A stretch of 64,000 nucleotides of DNA from Hydrocarboniphaga daqingensis (GTDB taxonomy: Bacteria > Pseudomonadota > Gammaproteobacteria > Nevskiales > Nevskiaceae), in NCBI RefSeq assembly GCF_900129825.1, contig NZ_FQWZ01000002.1, forward strand, positions 363,321-427,320. The letters are read 5' to 3'. The notes below the pieces were generated by a model that was not told the origin of the DNA, searched no databases, and was given only the letters and a program-made list of their open reading frames with translations. The position numbers were made by a program, and so were the translations under genes. Positions 26,120 to 35,235 of the stretch are shown piece after piece (the first letter of the stretch is position 1; each line of letters starts with the position of its first letter).

Positions 26120-26410
26120 ATGTCCGTCACCTCCGTTGCCCCTGTTGCCTGTGTCGTCTACCGCTGCAGCCAGCAGCCGGAAATGTATCTGTATCTGCGA
26201 CCCGACTTGCCGACGACGGACCTGCCGCCGCCGCTGCTGGCCAAGGTCGGCCGCCTGACGCCAGTGATGAATCTGGAACTGAGCCCCGATCGCCGGCTGG
26301 CGCGGGTCGATGTGCTGCGCGTGATCGAGGCGATCGGCAGCAGCGGCTACTTCCTGCAGCTGCCGCCCAACGGCGCCGTCAACGCGCGGCTGAACTTCGG
26401 CGGCGGCTAG
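26120..26410 (+). CDS. ycgL: YcgL domain protein
   Basis: A 96-residue protein with the YcgL fold: CVVYRCSQQPEMYLYLRPD at the N-terminus and GYFLQLPPNG near the C-terminus are the family's two clear motifs. The start ATG at 26120 is about 50 bp from the start of the divergent protease gene. YcgL proteins are small and conserved in gammaproteobacteria; no molecular function is established. It precedes the CorA-type gene by 40 bp. Confidence 0.88.
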   Translation: MSVTSVAPVACVVYRCSQQPEMYLYLRPDLPTTDLPPPLLAKVGRLTPVMNLELSPDRRLARVDVLRVIEAIGSSGYFLQLPPNGAVNARLNFGGG

Positions 26411-26436
26411 AGCGCCGGGCTTCGCAAGCCCCGACT

Positions 26437-26442
26437 TATACT
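26437..26442 (+). promoter_or_regulatory. Candidate -10 box of the CorA-type gene
   Basis: TATACT ends 8 bp before the ATG at 26451, with no Shine-Dalgarno sequence between them. A start at +7 would give an essentially leaderless transcript. No good -35 is seen. Confidence 0.35.
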
Positions 26443-26450
26443 CCGCGCCC

Positions 26451-27413
26451 ATGGAAATCCTGCATTTGATGCCCGGCCAGCCGCCCGTTCCGCTGGAGCG
26501 GATCGACACGCTGCCCGACGAGGGCTTGCTGTGGATCGACTTCATCCGCAGCGAATGCCACGACTGGCCGGCGATCATCGAGCCGCTGCTCGGCGTGCAG
26601 ATCGATGTCGAGCATGTCGCCGACAGCCTCAACGCGCGCCATCCTCCGTTCTTCGACGGCACCGGCGATTACGACATGCTGGTGTTCGAAGGCCTGGGCC
26701 CGCGCGATGAAATCACGCCGCTGGAAACCCGCGTCGGCACGCTGTTTCTGTTCGACCGCGTGCTGGTATCGATCCGCGAGAGCGACGCGCCGAGCTATGC
26801 CACGGTCAAGCAGCGGCTGCACACCGGACGGCTGCGCTGCAGCCCGTCGTCGGTGCAGATCGCGCAATTCATCCTCGACTGCATGGTCGACCGCTGGCTG
26901 CGCTTCCGCGAAGTGCTCGACGAGCGGCTGACGCAGATGCAGGACGAGTTGCTCGACCCAGCCAACCAGAACAATGACTGGCGCCGCTTGCTCGAAGGGC
27001 GGCGCATCGTGCGCCGGCTTGAGTCGCTCAGCGAATCGCAGCACGAGGCGCTCGATGCCTGGCGGCGCGGCACGCGCTTCGAATGGTCGCAGGCCGAGGA
27101 AGTGCGGCTGCGCGACATCAGCGAGCACATCGGGCGCATTCATCAGCACGCCAGCAATCTCGAACGCGACGTCGAAGCAGCCGTCGAGTTGTACTTCGCC
27201 ACGGTCAGCCACCGTACCAACCGAATCATGCGCACGCTGACGGTGATATCGGCGGTGTTCTTCCCGCTGAACTTCGTCACCAGCTTGTACGGCATGAACT
27301 TCGACCACATGCCCGAACTGCACTGGCACTACGGCTATTACGCGGTGCTGGCCACGTTGACGCTGATCGCTGGCGGCCTGCTGCTGCTGTTCAAGCGGCG
27401 CGGCTACTTCTAG
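26451..27413 (+). CDS. CorA-family divalent cation transporter
   Basis: A 320-residue protein with a long N-terminal cytosolic alpha/beta funnel and two C-terminal helices. The pore signature YGMNF follows the first membrane helix (LTVISAVFFPLNFVTSLYGMNF); the second helix is near the C-terminus, before the basic tail KRRGYF. This layout fits CorA/ZntB proteins that move magnesium, cobalt or zinc; I cannot assign the metal. It is followed 20 bp later by the chorismatase gene, but no functional link is evident. Confidence 0.9.
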   Translation: MEILHLMPGQPPVPLERIDTLPDEGLLWIDFIRSECHDWPAIIEPLLGVQIDVEHVADSLNARHPPFFDGTGDYDMLVFEGLGPRDEITPLETRVGTLFLFDRVLVSIRESDAPSYATVKQRLHTGRLRCSPSSVQIAQFILDCMVDRWLRFREVLDERLTQMQDELLDPANQNNDWRRLLEGRRIVRRLESLSESQHEALDAWRRGTRFEWSQAEEVRLRDISEHIGRIHQHASNLERDVEAAVELYFATVSHRTNRIMRTLTVISAVFFPLNFVTSLYGMNFDHMPELHWHYGYYAVLATLTLIAGGLLLLFKRRGYF

Positions 27414-27433
27414 CGCGTGCTGGCCGTTCTCTC

Positions 27434-28387
27434 ATGACCGTGTTGTCGTTGCCGCGGATGTTGCGCGCCGGTCAGGCGATGCCCGATCACGTCCTCGCTT
27501 GCCTGTCGTTCGGCAACGCGGCCGCGCCACAGCTGGCCGCCGGCTATGCGCTGCCGCTGCCGCCCTGGGCGAGCGATGCTGCGTCCACGATCGAAGTCTG
27601 GCCGGCATCGGGGCCGGTGCATCGCTACGAATCGCATGGCTATGCCTGCGCTGACGATGGCCAGCATTTGTTCTTTTGGCGCATCGACGCCAGCAGCGCC
27701 GATATCGAACGCGCTGCGCACGATGCCTACCGCGACTTGCGCGCGTTGTGCGCCGACAGCGGTTATCCGCAGCTGCTGCGCATCTGGAACTACTTCGACG
27801 GCGTCACCGACGGCGACGGCGATGACGAGCGCTACCGCCGCTTCTGCGTCGGCCGGCATCGTGCGCTGGCCGAGCCGGGTTTCGAGCGGCGCTTGCCGGC
27901 CGCAACGCTGATCGGCACGCGCAAGCCAGGCTTGCAGCTGTATGGCGTGGCGTCGCGCAACGCGGGTATTCAAGTCGAAAACCCGCGCCAGACCAGCGCG
28001 TTCCGCTATCCCCGCGAGTACGGGCCGAGCAGCCCGAGCTTTTCGCGCGCGACGCGCTACGGCGACGCGCTGCTGCTGTCGGGCACCGCGGCGATCGTCG
28101 GCCACCAGACCCAGCATCCGCATCAGCTGATGCCACAGGTCGATGCGATGCTCGACAACGTGCGCACGCTGCTGTCGCATGCCGAAGGCGGGCCGTGGCA
28201 CGCGCAGTCCTTGAAGCTGTACCTGCGCGATCCGGCCGAAGCGCCACAAGTCGTTGCCGCCGTGCGCGACGTGCTCGGCAATGCGGCGCCGCTGCTGGTG
28301 CTGCAGGGCGAGGTTTGCCGCCGCGATCTGTGCGTGGAGATCGAAGGCGTGTTCGAGCGCGCCGTTACGCTGCCGGTATCGGCTTAG
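27434..28387 (+). CDS. Chorismatase of the FkbO/Hyg5/XanB2 family
   Basis: Enzymes of this family hydrolyse chorismate; XanB2 of Xanthomonas makes 3- and 4-hydroxybenzoate, feeding xanthomonadin pigment and ubiquinone. Visible family features are RIWNYFDGV, YRRFCVGRHRAL, TLIGTRKPGLQLYGVASR and the YjgF/RidA-like second half with YGDALLLSGTAAIVGHQTQH. The 317-residue length is typical. The start ATG is 27434; the open frame further upstream overlaps corA and is spurious. No aryl-polyene genes lie nearby and no UbiC is seen in the window, so a role in supplying 4-hydroxybenzoate for ubiquinone is possible. Product specificity is not determined. Confidence 0.82.
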   Translation: MTVLSLPRMLRAGQAMPDHVLACLSFGNAAAPQLAAGYALPLPPWASDAASTIEVWPASGPVHRYESHGYACADDGQHLFFWRIDASSADIERAAHDAYRDLRALCADSGYPQLLRIWNYFDGVTDGDGDDERYRRFCVGRHRALAEPGFERRLPAATLIGTRKPGLQLYGVASRNAGIQVENPRQTSAFRYPREYGPSSPSFSRATRYGDALLLSGTAAIVGHQTQHPHQLMPQVDAMLDNVRTLLSHAEGGPWHAQSLKLYLRDPAEAPQVVAAVRDVLGNAAPLLVLQGEVCRRDLCVEIEGVFERAVTLPVSA

Positions 28388-29712
28388 CGACTCGCGACCG
28401 GCTGCGTGCGGATGCGCAGGGTCGCAATCGCCGCTGCGATCAGCAGCGCGCCGGCCAGATGCACCACATTGCGCGGATCGCTGGCCAGCAACCGGTGGTA
28501 GTACTGCGGCAGCGTCGCGATCTGGATCAGCATCGGAATCACGATGAACATGTTGAAGATGCCCATGTAGACGCCGGTGCGATGCGCCGGCACGCAACCG
28601 GCCAGCATCACGTACGGATTGCCCATGATGCTGGCCCACGCCAGGCCCATGCCGACCATCGGCAACAGCAGCAGCCACGGGTCGGTGATCAGCGGCAGCG
28701 CCAGCAGGCCGACGCCGGCGGCGATCAGACAGGTGGCGTGCACGGCTTTGGGCCCGTGGCGATGCGTGAAACGCACCAGCACAAACGCGCTGATGAACGC
28801 GATGAAGTTGTAGAACGCGCCGATGCGCCCGAACACCAGGCCGGCATCGCGAAACGCCTGCGAGCTGGCTTCGGTGGTGCCGTACAGCGACTGGCTCAGC
28901 GACACGACGATGTACTGCCAGAAGCAGAACAGCGCGTACCACTGGAACAGCATCATCGGCGCCATCTGCCGCATCGTCGGCGGCATCTCGCGGATCGCCG
29001 CGGCGATCTCGCGCAGCGTTGCGATCGCACCGACCGGTCGCGCGCGCATTTCGCTGATCTCGCTATCGGTCAGCGGAATCTCCGGCGTGCTGATCACGGT
29101 CCACAGGATCGATCCGATCGAGATGAACGCCCCGATGATGAACGCTGCGTACGTGATATGCGGAATGTTCGTCGCGCTGACCGCATCCTTGTTCATGCCG
29201 GCGATCACCAGCAGGCTCGGCGTCAGGTAGGCCAACGTCTGCCCCAGGCCGGTGAATGCGCTCTGCGTCAGAAAGCCTTGCGAATGCTGCGAGGCCGGCA
29301 GCTTGTCGCTGACAAACGCGCGATACGGCTCCATCGTGATGTTGTTGCCGGCGTCGAGCATCCACAGCAGGCTGGCCGCGATCCACAGCACCGGGCTGAA
29401 CGGCATCGCCAGCAGGCACAAGCTGCAGATGATCGCGCCGATCATGAAGTACGGCACTCGACGGCCGTAGCGGCTGACCGTGCGATCGCTGATCGCACCG
29501 ACCAGCGGCTGGATCAGCAGGCCGGTCATCGGCCCGGCCAGCCACAAGTACGGCAACGAGCCTTCGTCCGCGCCCAGGTATTTGTAGATCGGGCTCATGC
29601 TGCTTTGCTGCAAGCCGAAGCTGTACTGGATGCCGAGAAAGCCCAGATTCATGCTCAGGATCTGCCGCAGCGACAGCCGCTGCTTCGGGGGTGCGACCGG
29701 GTCGGCAATCAT
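28384..29712 (-). CDS. suxC: MFS sugar carrier of the sucrose locus (SuxC-like)
   Basis: A 442-residue MFS transporter with about 12 helices, of the GPH/SLC45-like group that includes sucrose carriers. The N-terminus (SMNLGFLGIQYSFGLQQSSM) and LLIQPLVGAISDRTVSRYGR, with the RxGRR loop, are typical. It lies 16 bp downstream of the sugar kinase gene in the amylosucrase operon, in the position of suxC in Xanthomonas. It probably carries sucrose from periplasm to cytosol. The ATG at 29712 was chosen over a longer frame reaching into the kinase gene. Its end overlaps the convergent chorismatase end by 4 bp. Confidence 0.82.
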   Translation of the reverse strand: MIADPVAPPKQRLSLRQILSMNLGFLGIQYSFGLQQSSMSPIYKYLGADEGSLPYLWLAGPMTGLLIQPLVGAISDRTVSRYGRRVPYFMIGAIICSLCLLAMPFSPVLWIAASLLWMLDAGNNITMEPYRAFVSDKLPASQHSQGFLTQSAFTGLGQTLAYLTPSLLVIAGMNKDAVSATNIPHITYAAFIIGAFISIGSILWTVISTPEIPLTDSEISEMRARPVGAIATLREIAAAIREMPPTMRQMAPMMLFQWYALFCFWQYIVVSLSQSLYGTTEASSQAFRDAGLVFGRIGAFYNFIAFISAFVLVRFTHRHGPKAVHATCLIAAGVGLLALPLITDPWLLLLPMVGMGLAWASIMGNPYVMLAGCVPAHRTGVYMGIFNMFIVIPMLIQIATLPQYYHRLLASDPRNVVHLAGALLIAAAIATLRIRTQPVASR

Positions 29713-29728
29713 CGACAGTTTCTCGGCG

Positions 29729-30703
29729 TCAGGGCGTCGCCGCTCGCGGCGGCAGGGCCCAAGCCGCGCGCCAGGGCGTGTAGAAGTCCAGTGTCGCGGG
29801 GACAGCCCCGCGCAGTCCACAAACCGCGCTGGCGAATTCGGCCGCGCGCTGCAGCGTCAGCGATAGCGGCCAGTCGAGCGCGATGCCGGCCAGCGTGATT
29901 GCGCTGAACGCGTCGCCGGCGCCGACGGTGTCCACCAACTGCGACTGCGGCGATGCGCGCCCGGCGCTGACGCAGACACCATCGCGGTCGAAGCGGGCAT
30001 AGCCTTCAGCGCCATAGGTGACGATCAGTTGCCGGGCTGCGATCCGCGACATCAGCGCGTTGACGGCCGACAGGCGCGTGCCCGATAGCGGCGGACGCAT
30101 CGGCAGGTCGCCGATCACGCCGAACCAGCTACCGACACGCAGCAGTTCCTGCTCGTTGAGCTTGAGCGTGTCGGCGCGCGCACTCAAACCGGCGGCGGTG
30201 GCCACGTCGATCTGTCCGTCGCGCCAGTTCAGGTCGACGAACACACGGGCCTGCGGACAGGCGTCGATGCAGGCTTGCAGTGCGGCACGCGACGGCGCGG
30301 CGCGAGCCGCCAGCGTGCCGTGATACAGCAGCAGCCCGGGGGACTGCGATATCCCGGCGAGCGCCGTCAGCGCGTCGCTCGCATCGATGGCGTCATACGC
30401 TTGGTCGCGCAGGATTTCGAAGCGATGGCCTTGTCCGGCGACTTCGTGAACGCGCACCTGGCCGGTTGGCAGGTGATCGTCGATCTGCAAGCCGGCGCGT
30501 GGCAATGCATAGGCCTGGAAGTCGTGCTCGATCAGCGCGCCATAGCGGTCGCGCCCGATTCGCGTCAGCACGCGCGGCGACAGGCCGAGGCCGGCCAGAT
30601 GACGCGCGACGTTGAACGGCGCGCCGCCGACCACGGGGCCGTCGGCGAAGTCGTCGACCAGTGCTTCACCGAAGACCAACAGCGGCAGCGCGGACCGGGT
30701 CAT
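29729..30703 (-). CDS. PfkB-family sugar kinase, probable fructokinase
   Basis: A 324-residue ribokinase-fold kinase. The N-terminal substrate motif is VVGGAPFNVARHLAGLG and the ATP/anion-hole motif with the catalytic Asp is LVDTVGAGDAFSAI. In this operon amylosucrase releases free fructose in the cytosol, and this kinase would phosphorylate it for glycolysis. The start is ATG 30703 or the adjacent GTG 30706, 6-9 bp after the amylosucrase stop. Confidence 0.87.
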   Translation of the reverse strand: MTRSALPLLVFGEALVDDFADGPVVGGAPFNVARHLAGLGLSPRVLTRIGRDRYGALIEHDFQAYALPRAGLQIDDHLPTGQVRVHEVAGQGHRFEILRDQAYDAIDASDALTALAGISQSPGLLLYHGTLAARAAPSRAALQACIDACPQARVFVDLNWRDGQIDVATAAGLSARADTLKLNEQELLRVGSWFGVIGDLPMRPPLSGTRLSAVNALMSRIAARQLIVTYGAEGYARFDRDGVCVSAGRASPQSQLVDTVGAGDAFSAITLAGIALDWPLSLTLQRAAEFASAVCGLRGAVPATLDFYTPWRAAWALPPRAATP

Positions 30704-30712
30704 CACCGATGC

Positions 30713-32575
30713 TCAGCCGATGCGTTGCAGCCAGCGCTGCGACCAGGCGTCGAGTGTCAACGATGTCGTCGACACTGACGCGTTCGCAAGTCGGTCGTGC
30801 CAGGTCGCGCCCGCATCCAGGCCGAGTGACGACAGATCGATCTGCAGCGCTTCGCTGCTGAAGTTGGCCAGCATTACGAAGTCGCCGCCGCGTTGGTAGG
30901 CCAGCAGCGCCGGCTGTGCCGACGGCAGCAGCGTCAACGGCGCGTCGGCCGACAGCGACGCGAGGTGCCCACGCAACTGGATCATGTTTCGCAGGCGCTG
31001 ATACAGCCGTCCGGCTTCGGTGTCGGGATCGTGGCGCTGCTGCAGTCGTGTCAAATCCAGCGGTGGCCGTTGCAGCCAGCGGCCGTCGATCTTTTGCGCC
31101 GCTCGCGAGTCGTCGCTGTCGTCATTGGTCATGCCCAGTTCGTCGCCCATGTACAGCAGCGGCAGGCCGCCGAGCGTCAGGGCCACGCCATGCAGCAGGT
31201 GCAAGCGGCGCTCGGCTTGTTCGCGTTCCAACGTGCTGCGGGCCCGATTGCGACCGAGCAGCGACGCCGACATGCCGTTGCTGCCGTGGATGCCATCGGC
31301 GTCGTCGGCCTGAAAGCTGGTGCCTTCGGCAAAGCTGTCAGCGTCGACACCGCTGTAGAAGCGCGCCACTTTCGATAAGCGCTGCAAGCCGCCATTGGCT
31401 TCGGCGTCGGGGCGCAGCACGTTCCAGCCGATATCGTCGTGGCAGCGGATGTACGTGATCCACGAACCCCGCGCCGGCAGCGGCGGCATGCTGGCGATCA
31501 CCGACTGCAGCAGATCGGTGCGCTGCTCGGCGACCGCGGCCCAGCAAGCGGCCATCGCGCTGCTGTGATATGCCAGATCGCATTCGCGGCCGTGTGCATC
31601 GCCCGTGCCGAAGTAGGGCGCCAACTCCGGCGTCGGCACGATGGCCTCCGCTTTCAGCAGCACGCCCGGCGCCACCAGCTTGGCGACGGCACGCAGCGCT
31701 TGCAGTACCCAGTGTGCTTCAGGTTGGTTGCGGCAATCGGTACCGGGGCGCTTCCAGATGTACGGCGCCGAGTCGAGCCGGAACACATCCACGCCGCGAT
31801 TGGCGAGACGCAGCATCGCTTGCGCGATCTCGGCGAACACCGCCGGGTTGGCGTAGTTCAGATCCCACTGATACGGAAAGAACGTCGTCCAGACCCAGGC
31901 ATTCAAGGCCTCGACGTAGGTGAAGTTGCCCGGTGCCGTGCGCGGAAAGATCTGCACCAGCGTCTGCTCGTAGGCATCGGGCTCGGTGCGGTCGGCAAAG
32001 CAATGGAAGAACGCGCGGTGGTGGGCGTCTCCTGCCGCTGCGGCGTGCGCCCACGGGTGATCGTCGGCGACATGGTTCAGTACCAGATCCGAGCACAGGC
32101 TGATGCCGGCTGCGCGCAGGTCGGCGGTCAGCGCTTCGAGGTCTTCCATGCTGCCGAGCCGCGGTTCGATTTCATCGAAACTGGCCACGGCAAAGCCCCC
32201 GTCGCTGTCGCCTGCACGAGCCCGTAGAAACGGCAGCAAATGCAGATAACGAACACCGAGTTCACGCAAGTAATCAATGCGGCTGCGCACACCTTGCAAG
32301 TCGCCGCCGAAGCGATCGACGTAGCTGCAGTAGCCGAGCATCGTCTGATGCTGGAACCAGCCGGGGTCGGCCTCACGCGCGGCGTCGAGGGCCTGCAGTG
32401 CGGCGCTGCGTTCGCGGTGCAGCTGGCGGAGCTGATCGAGCAGCTGCGCGTACCAGGGCTCGAAGCCCGGTGTGTGGCCATAAAGCTGTCGCAGACGATG
32501 CTGCAACAGCGAGTTTTGTTCGGACAGCCGCCGATCGAACTGACGATCGGCGTTGTCGGTTTGCGTCGTGCTCAT
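30713..32575 (-). CDS. suxA: Amylosucrase (GH13 subfamily 4)
   Basis: Amylosucrase transfers glucose from sucrose onto an alpha-1,4-glucan and releases fructose. The 620-residue protein shows the GH13 catalytic set in amylosucrase context: nucleophile Asp268 in DVFRLDSAPYIWKR, acid/base Glu310 in LLKAEAIVP, and His379-Asp380 in IRCHDDIGW; SDLVLNHVADDHPWA is conserved region I. A helical N-domain (about 1-75) and a C-terminal beta domain complete the family layout. There is no signal peptide, so it acts in the cytosol. The ATG at 32575 is preferred; an in-frame ATG at 32596 adds 7 residues. The SuxA name is by analogy with the Xanthomonas sux locus. Confidence 0.9.
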   Translation of the reverse strand: MSTTQTDNADRQFDRRLSEQNSLLQHRLRQLYGHTPGFEPWYAQLLDQLRQLHRERSAALQALDAAREADPGWFQHQTMLGYCSYVDRFGGDLQGVRSRIDYLRELGVRYLHLLPFLRARAGDSDGGFAVASFDEIEPRLGSMEDLEALTADLRAAGISLCSDLVLNHVADDHPWAHAAAAGDAHHRAFFHCFADRTEPDAYEQTLVQIFPRTAPGNFTYVEALNAWVWTTFFPYQWDLNYANPAVFAEIAQAMLRLANRGVDVFRLDSAPYIWKRPGTDCRNQPEAHWVLQALRAVAKLVAPGVLLKAEAIVPTPELAPYFGTGDAHGRECDLAYHSSAMAACWAAVAEQRTDLLQSVIASMPPLPARGSWITYIRCHDDIGWNVLRPDAEANGGLQRLSKVARFYSGVDADSFAEGTSFQADDADGIHGSNGMSASLLGRNRARSTLEREQAERRLHLLHGVALTLGGLPLLYMGDELGMTNDDSDDSRAAQKIDGRWLQRPPLDLTRLQQRHDPDTEAGRLYQRLRNMIQLRGHLASLSADAPLTLLPSAQPALLAYQRGGDFVMLANFSSEALQIDLSSLGLDAGATWHDRLANASVSTTSLTLDAWSQRWLQRIG

Positions 32576-32624
32576 GACGTTCAAGAATCCATCCAATGGC
32601 AGTGAGCGGTGATCGCGGCGGCAA

Positions 32625-32650
32625 CACCCCTGGCCTTGCGGCCAGGGGTG
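32625..32650 (-). terminator. Strong hairpin between receptor and amylosucrase genes
   Basis: A perfect 11-bp stem CACCCCTGGCC (32625-32635) / GGCCAGGGGTG (32640-32650) with a 4-nt loop, 6 bp past the receptor stop codon. The leftward strand continues TTGCCGCC with no real T run. It may be a partial terminator or a stabilising 3' hairpin that lets the receptor be made in excess. Confidence 0.6.
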
Positions 32651-32656
32651 CGTCGT

Positions 32657-34996
32657 TTAGAACGAGTAGCGGATGCCAGCGCGAATCGTGCGGCCGTTGA
32701 TCGAGCGGGCCGCACCACGGCCATCGTTCGATTCGGTGTAGCCGATCTCGTCGAGCAGGTTGTTGACACCCAGCGACAGTTCGACCGCATCGACCGGACG
32801 GTAGTTGGCGAAGCTGTTGACGACCACATAGGCCGGCAGCGTGACCGTCAGCGGGCCGGCGGTGCCGTCGTCCTTGGAGTCGGTGGTGCCGATGATGCTC
32901 AGGCCCAGCGATGCCTTGTCGAAGCTGTACGACGGCGTCAGCTGATAGATCACATCGGCTTGGCGCTTCGGCGCCTTGCCTTCGAGCGCCGGATTGTTCG
33001 ACCGGGTGACTTCAGCATCGGTGTAGGTCAGGCCGCCACCGAGCGAGAAGCCGCCGATCGCATAGCCCATTTCCAGTTCGACACCTTGTGAGTCGTAGGT
33101 GTTGGCGCTCGCCTTCTGCGTGGTGACGTCGTAGTTGCTCTCGTCGGTCTTGGCCTTGAAGAAGGTCACGAACGTGCTCAACGCACCACTACGCCACTTC
33201 ACGCCGGCTTCGGTCTGCTTGATCGTGTTGGTCGGCACCGGCGACGAGCCGTCGACCAAGCCGGCCGCGTTGAAGAACGTAATGCGATCGGCGTTGAACG
33301 CCACGCCATCGCTGTAGCGCGCAAACACCGCCAGATCCTGCGTGAAGCGGTAGTTGCTGCCGACCGAGTACGAGGTGTGATCCACCGAGTAGTCGATGAT
33401 GCGCGCCGCGTCGAGGTCGTATTCGGTCGAGCCGGCCGGCGCCAGCAACAGCTGGTTGTAGGTGCCGGTGGCATCCTGCTGATCGCGACGGACGCTGGCG
33501 TCGACGGTGACCGCATCGCGCTGCCAGGTGACGAACGCATACGGCGAGGTCGTGTCGTACTGCGATTGCTGCGTGTTGCTGCAGCAGCCGCCGAATGCGT
33601 TGCTGCCGTTGTCGGCCGACGTCAGAACGGCGGCCTTCTTGCCCTTGGCTTCCAGCAGGTACTGGTTGAAGTTCCAGGTCACGTCGAGCGTCTGCATCGA
33701 CGTATACAGGCCAACGCCGGCCGTGACTTCGCCATTGTCGGCCAGGTCGAATGCCTTCGACAGCTTCAGGTCGTTGGCGGTCAGGCTCATGTCGTCGAGC
33801 GAGGTGTTGAAGATCACCGCCGTGAAGGCCGGGCCGTTATAAGCGTCGCCGGCGTTGGGGCCGGTGGCGTACGTGGTGCTGACGTCGGCCACATCGCTGC
33901 CCGGGAACACGCCGATGAAGCGACCGGAGTTCTTGGCGATGCGGAAGTTGTTGGCCACGGTCCAGCCGCCGTCGAATTCAAACTCGGCTTGCACGCCGAA
34001 CGCGTCGGACTTGGCGGTCAGGCCGTCGTTGATGTTCGACAGCACGCGGTCGTTGTTGGCGGCCAGCGTGTTGTCCTGCAGCAGGTACGGCGAATAGAAC
34101 GTCGCATCGCGCGGGTCGATGCCGGGAATGCGCTGGATCTTGCCATTGCTGCTGTAGCGAACCGGCACCGGCAGCAAGGTCGGCGCTTGATCGTCCAGAT
34201 GCTTGAAGCTCAGCGTGACGAAGCCGTTGTCGAAATCGCGCGTCACGTTGCCGCGGATCTGTCCGCCCTGCTCGACGTTGACGCCGGATTCGCGCGCGCC
34301 TTCGCCGGCGCGATAGAAGCCGCCGATCTCGAAGCGCGTGTTCTCACCCAGCGGGCCGCCGTAGCGCGCGTCGTAGCGCGCCTGGTCGAAGTCCACGCCG
34401 TAGCCCAGGCCGATGCTGCCGCCGGCTTCTTCGCCCTTGCGCGTGATGAAGTTGATGATGCCACCGGGGGCGTTGGTCGCCAGCGTCGACGCCGAGCCGC
34501 CACGAACCACTTCGAGGCGCTTCACCATCATGTCGGCGCGCACGAAGCTGTCGGGGGTCGCAAATGCGATGTCGCCGAACTGCAGCACCGGCAGGCCGTC
34601 TTCCTGGAACTGCACATAGCGTGCGCCGCCCGCCGAAATCGGCACGCCGCGCACCGTCAGATTCGCGTTGCTTTCACCGCCGCTCGACTCGGAGCGAATA
34701 CCGGGGATCGAACGCAGCAGTTCGGCCGCGCTGGTCGACACGGTCTGTTCGAGCGCGACCGAATCCAGCGTACTGACCGACACGCTGGTCGTCATCTTGG
34801 AGCCGCCCTTGGCGGAACCGGTAACGACGATTTCGCCCAGATCCAGCGGGCTTTCGCTCGAACCTTCAGCCGCTTTGGCGGCGGGGGCCTCGTTGGGGTT
34901 CGTGGTCGCAGCGGTTTGCGCTGCAGCGCCCAAGCTGGTCAACGTCAGGCTCAGGGCGAGCGCCCACTGTGTCTTCTGAAGACGGACTGCGTTCAT
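32657..34996 (-). CDS. suxB: TonB-dependent outer-membrane receptor, probably for sucrose (SuxB-like)
   Basis: A 779-residue receptor that imports a ligand through the outer membrane using TonB energy. It has a signal peptide (about 1-26, ending GAAAQ) and a linker, then DLGEIVVTGS at the start of the plug. The plug continues with LLRSIPGIRSES, LTVRGVPISAGG, VKRLEVVRGGSASTLAT and APGGIINFITRKG. A 22-strand barrel ends in the terminal aromatic IRAGIRYSF. A good ribosome site GAGGAG precedes ATG 34996. It is first of the leftward sucrose genes and lies opposite the LacI-type regulator, so sucrose is the likely ligand; this is inference from neighbours. Confidence 0.88.
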   Translation of the reverse strand: MNAVRLQKTQWALALSLTLTSLGAAAQTAATTNPNEAPAAKAAEGSSESPLDLGEIVVTGSAKGGSKMTTSVSVSTLDSVALEQTVSTSAAELLRSIPGIRSESSGGESNANLTVRGVPISAGGARYVQFQEDGLPVLQFGDIAFATPDSFVRADMMVKRLEVVRGGSASTLATNAPGGIINFITRKGEEAGGSIGLGYGVDFDQARYDARYGGPLGENTRFEIGGFYRAGEGARESGVNVEQGGQIRGNVTRDFDNGFVTLSFKHLDDQAPTLLPVPVRYSSNGKIQRIPGIDPRDATFYSPYLLQDNTLAANNDRVLSNINDGLTAKSDAFGVQAEFEFDGGWTVANNFRIAKNSGRFIGVFPGSDVADVSTTYATGPNAGDAYNGPAFTAVIFNTSLDDMSLTANDLKLSKAFDLADNGEVTAGVGLYTSMQTLDVTWNFNQYLLEAKGKKAAVLTSADNGSNAFGGCCSNTQQSQYDTTSPYAFVTWQRDAVTVDASVRRDQQDATGTYNQLLLAPAGSTEYDLDAARIIDYSVDHTSYSVGSNYRFTQDLAVFARYSDGVAFNADRITFFNAAGLVDGSSPVPTNTIKQTEAGVKWRSGALSTFVTFFKAKTDESNYDVTTQKASANTYDSQGVELEMGYAIGGFSLGGGLTYTDAEVTRSNNPALEGKAPKRQADVIYQLTPSYSFDKASLGLSIIGTTDSKDDGTAGPLTVTLPAYVVVNSFANYRPVDAVELSLGVNNLLDEIGYTESNDGRGAARSINGRTIRAGIRYSF

Positions 34997-35137
34997 CGGT
35001 AATCTCCTCGCGGCCTTCTGATGAAGGTCCTGCACATTTTTCCAGGCGTATTCGACGATTGCCGTGGCTGCTGCCGCCGTCGTTGAAAGCTGCTGGGGCC
35101 TGTACCCACCAGCCATGCGGCGCAGACTGCACTAGGA

Positions 35138-35151
35138 TGCAATCGATTGCA
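35138..35151. promoter_or_regulatory. LacI-family operator between receptor and regulator genes
   Basis: TGCAATCGATTGCA is a perfect 14-bp palindrome with the central CG typical of LacI/GalR operators. It lies 142 bp before the receptor start and 85 bp before the regulator start, so the repressor could control both directions. Confidence 0.75.
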
Positions 35152-35235
35152 ATACGTCCGAAGTCATTACCAGTGCGGCATCATCGTCCGCTGCACGCGC
35201 CCCTTGATGTCGGGGCGACCTTATCCTAAGGGCCC

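Noticed and set aside
33377..35002. 541-codon + strand frame opposite the TonB-dependent receptor
   Set aside because: Antisense shadow; the - strand has signal peptide, plug, barrel and terminal aromatic residue.
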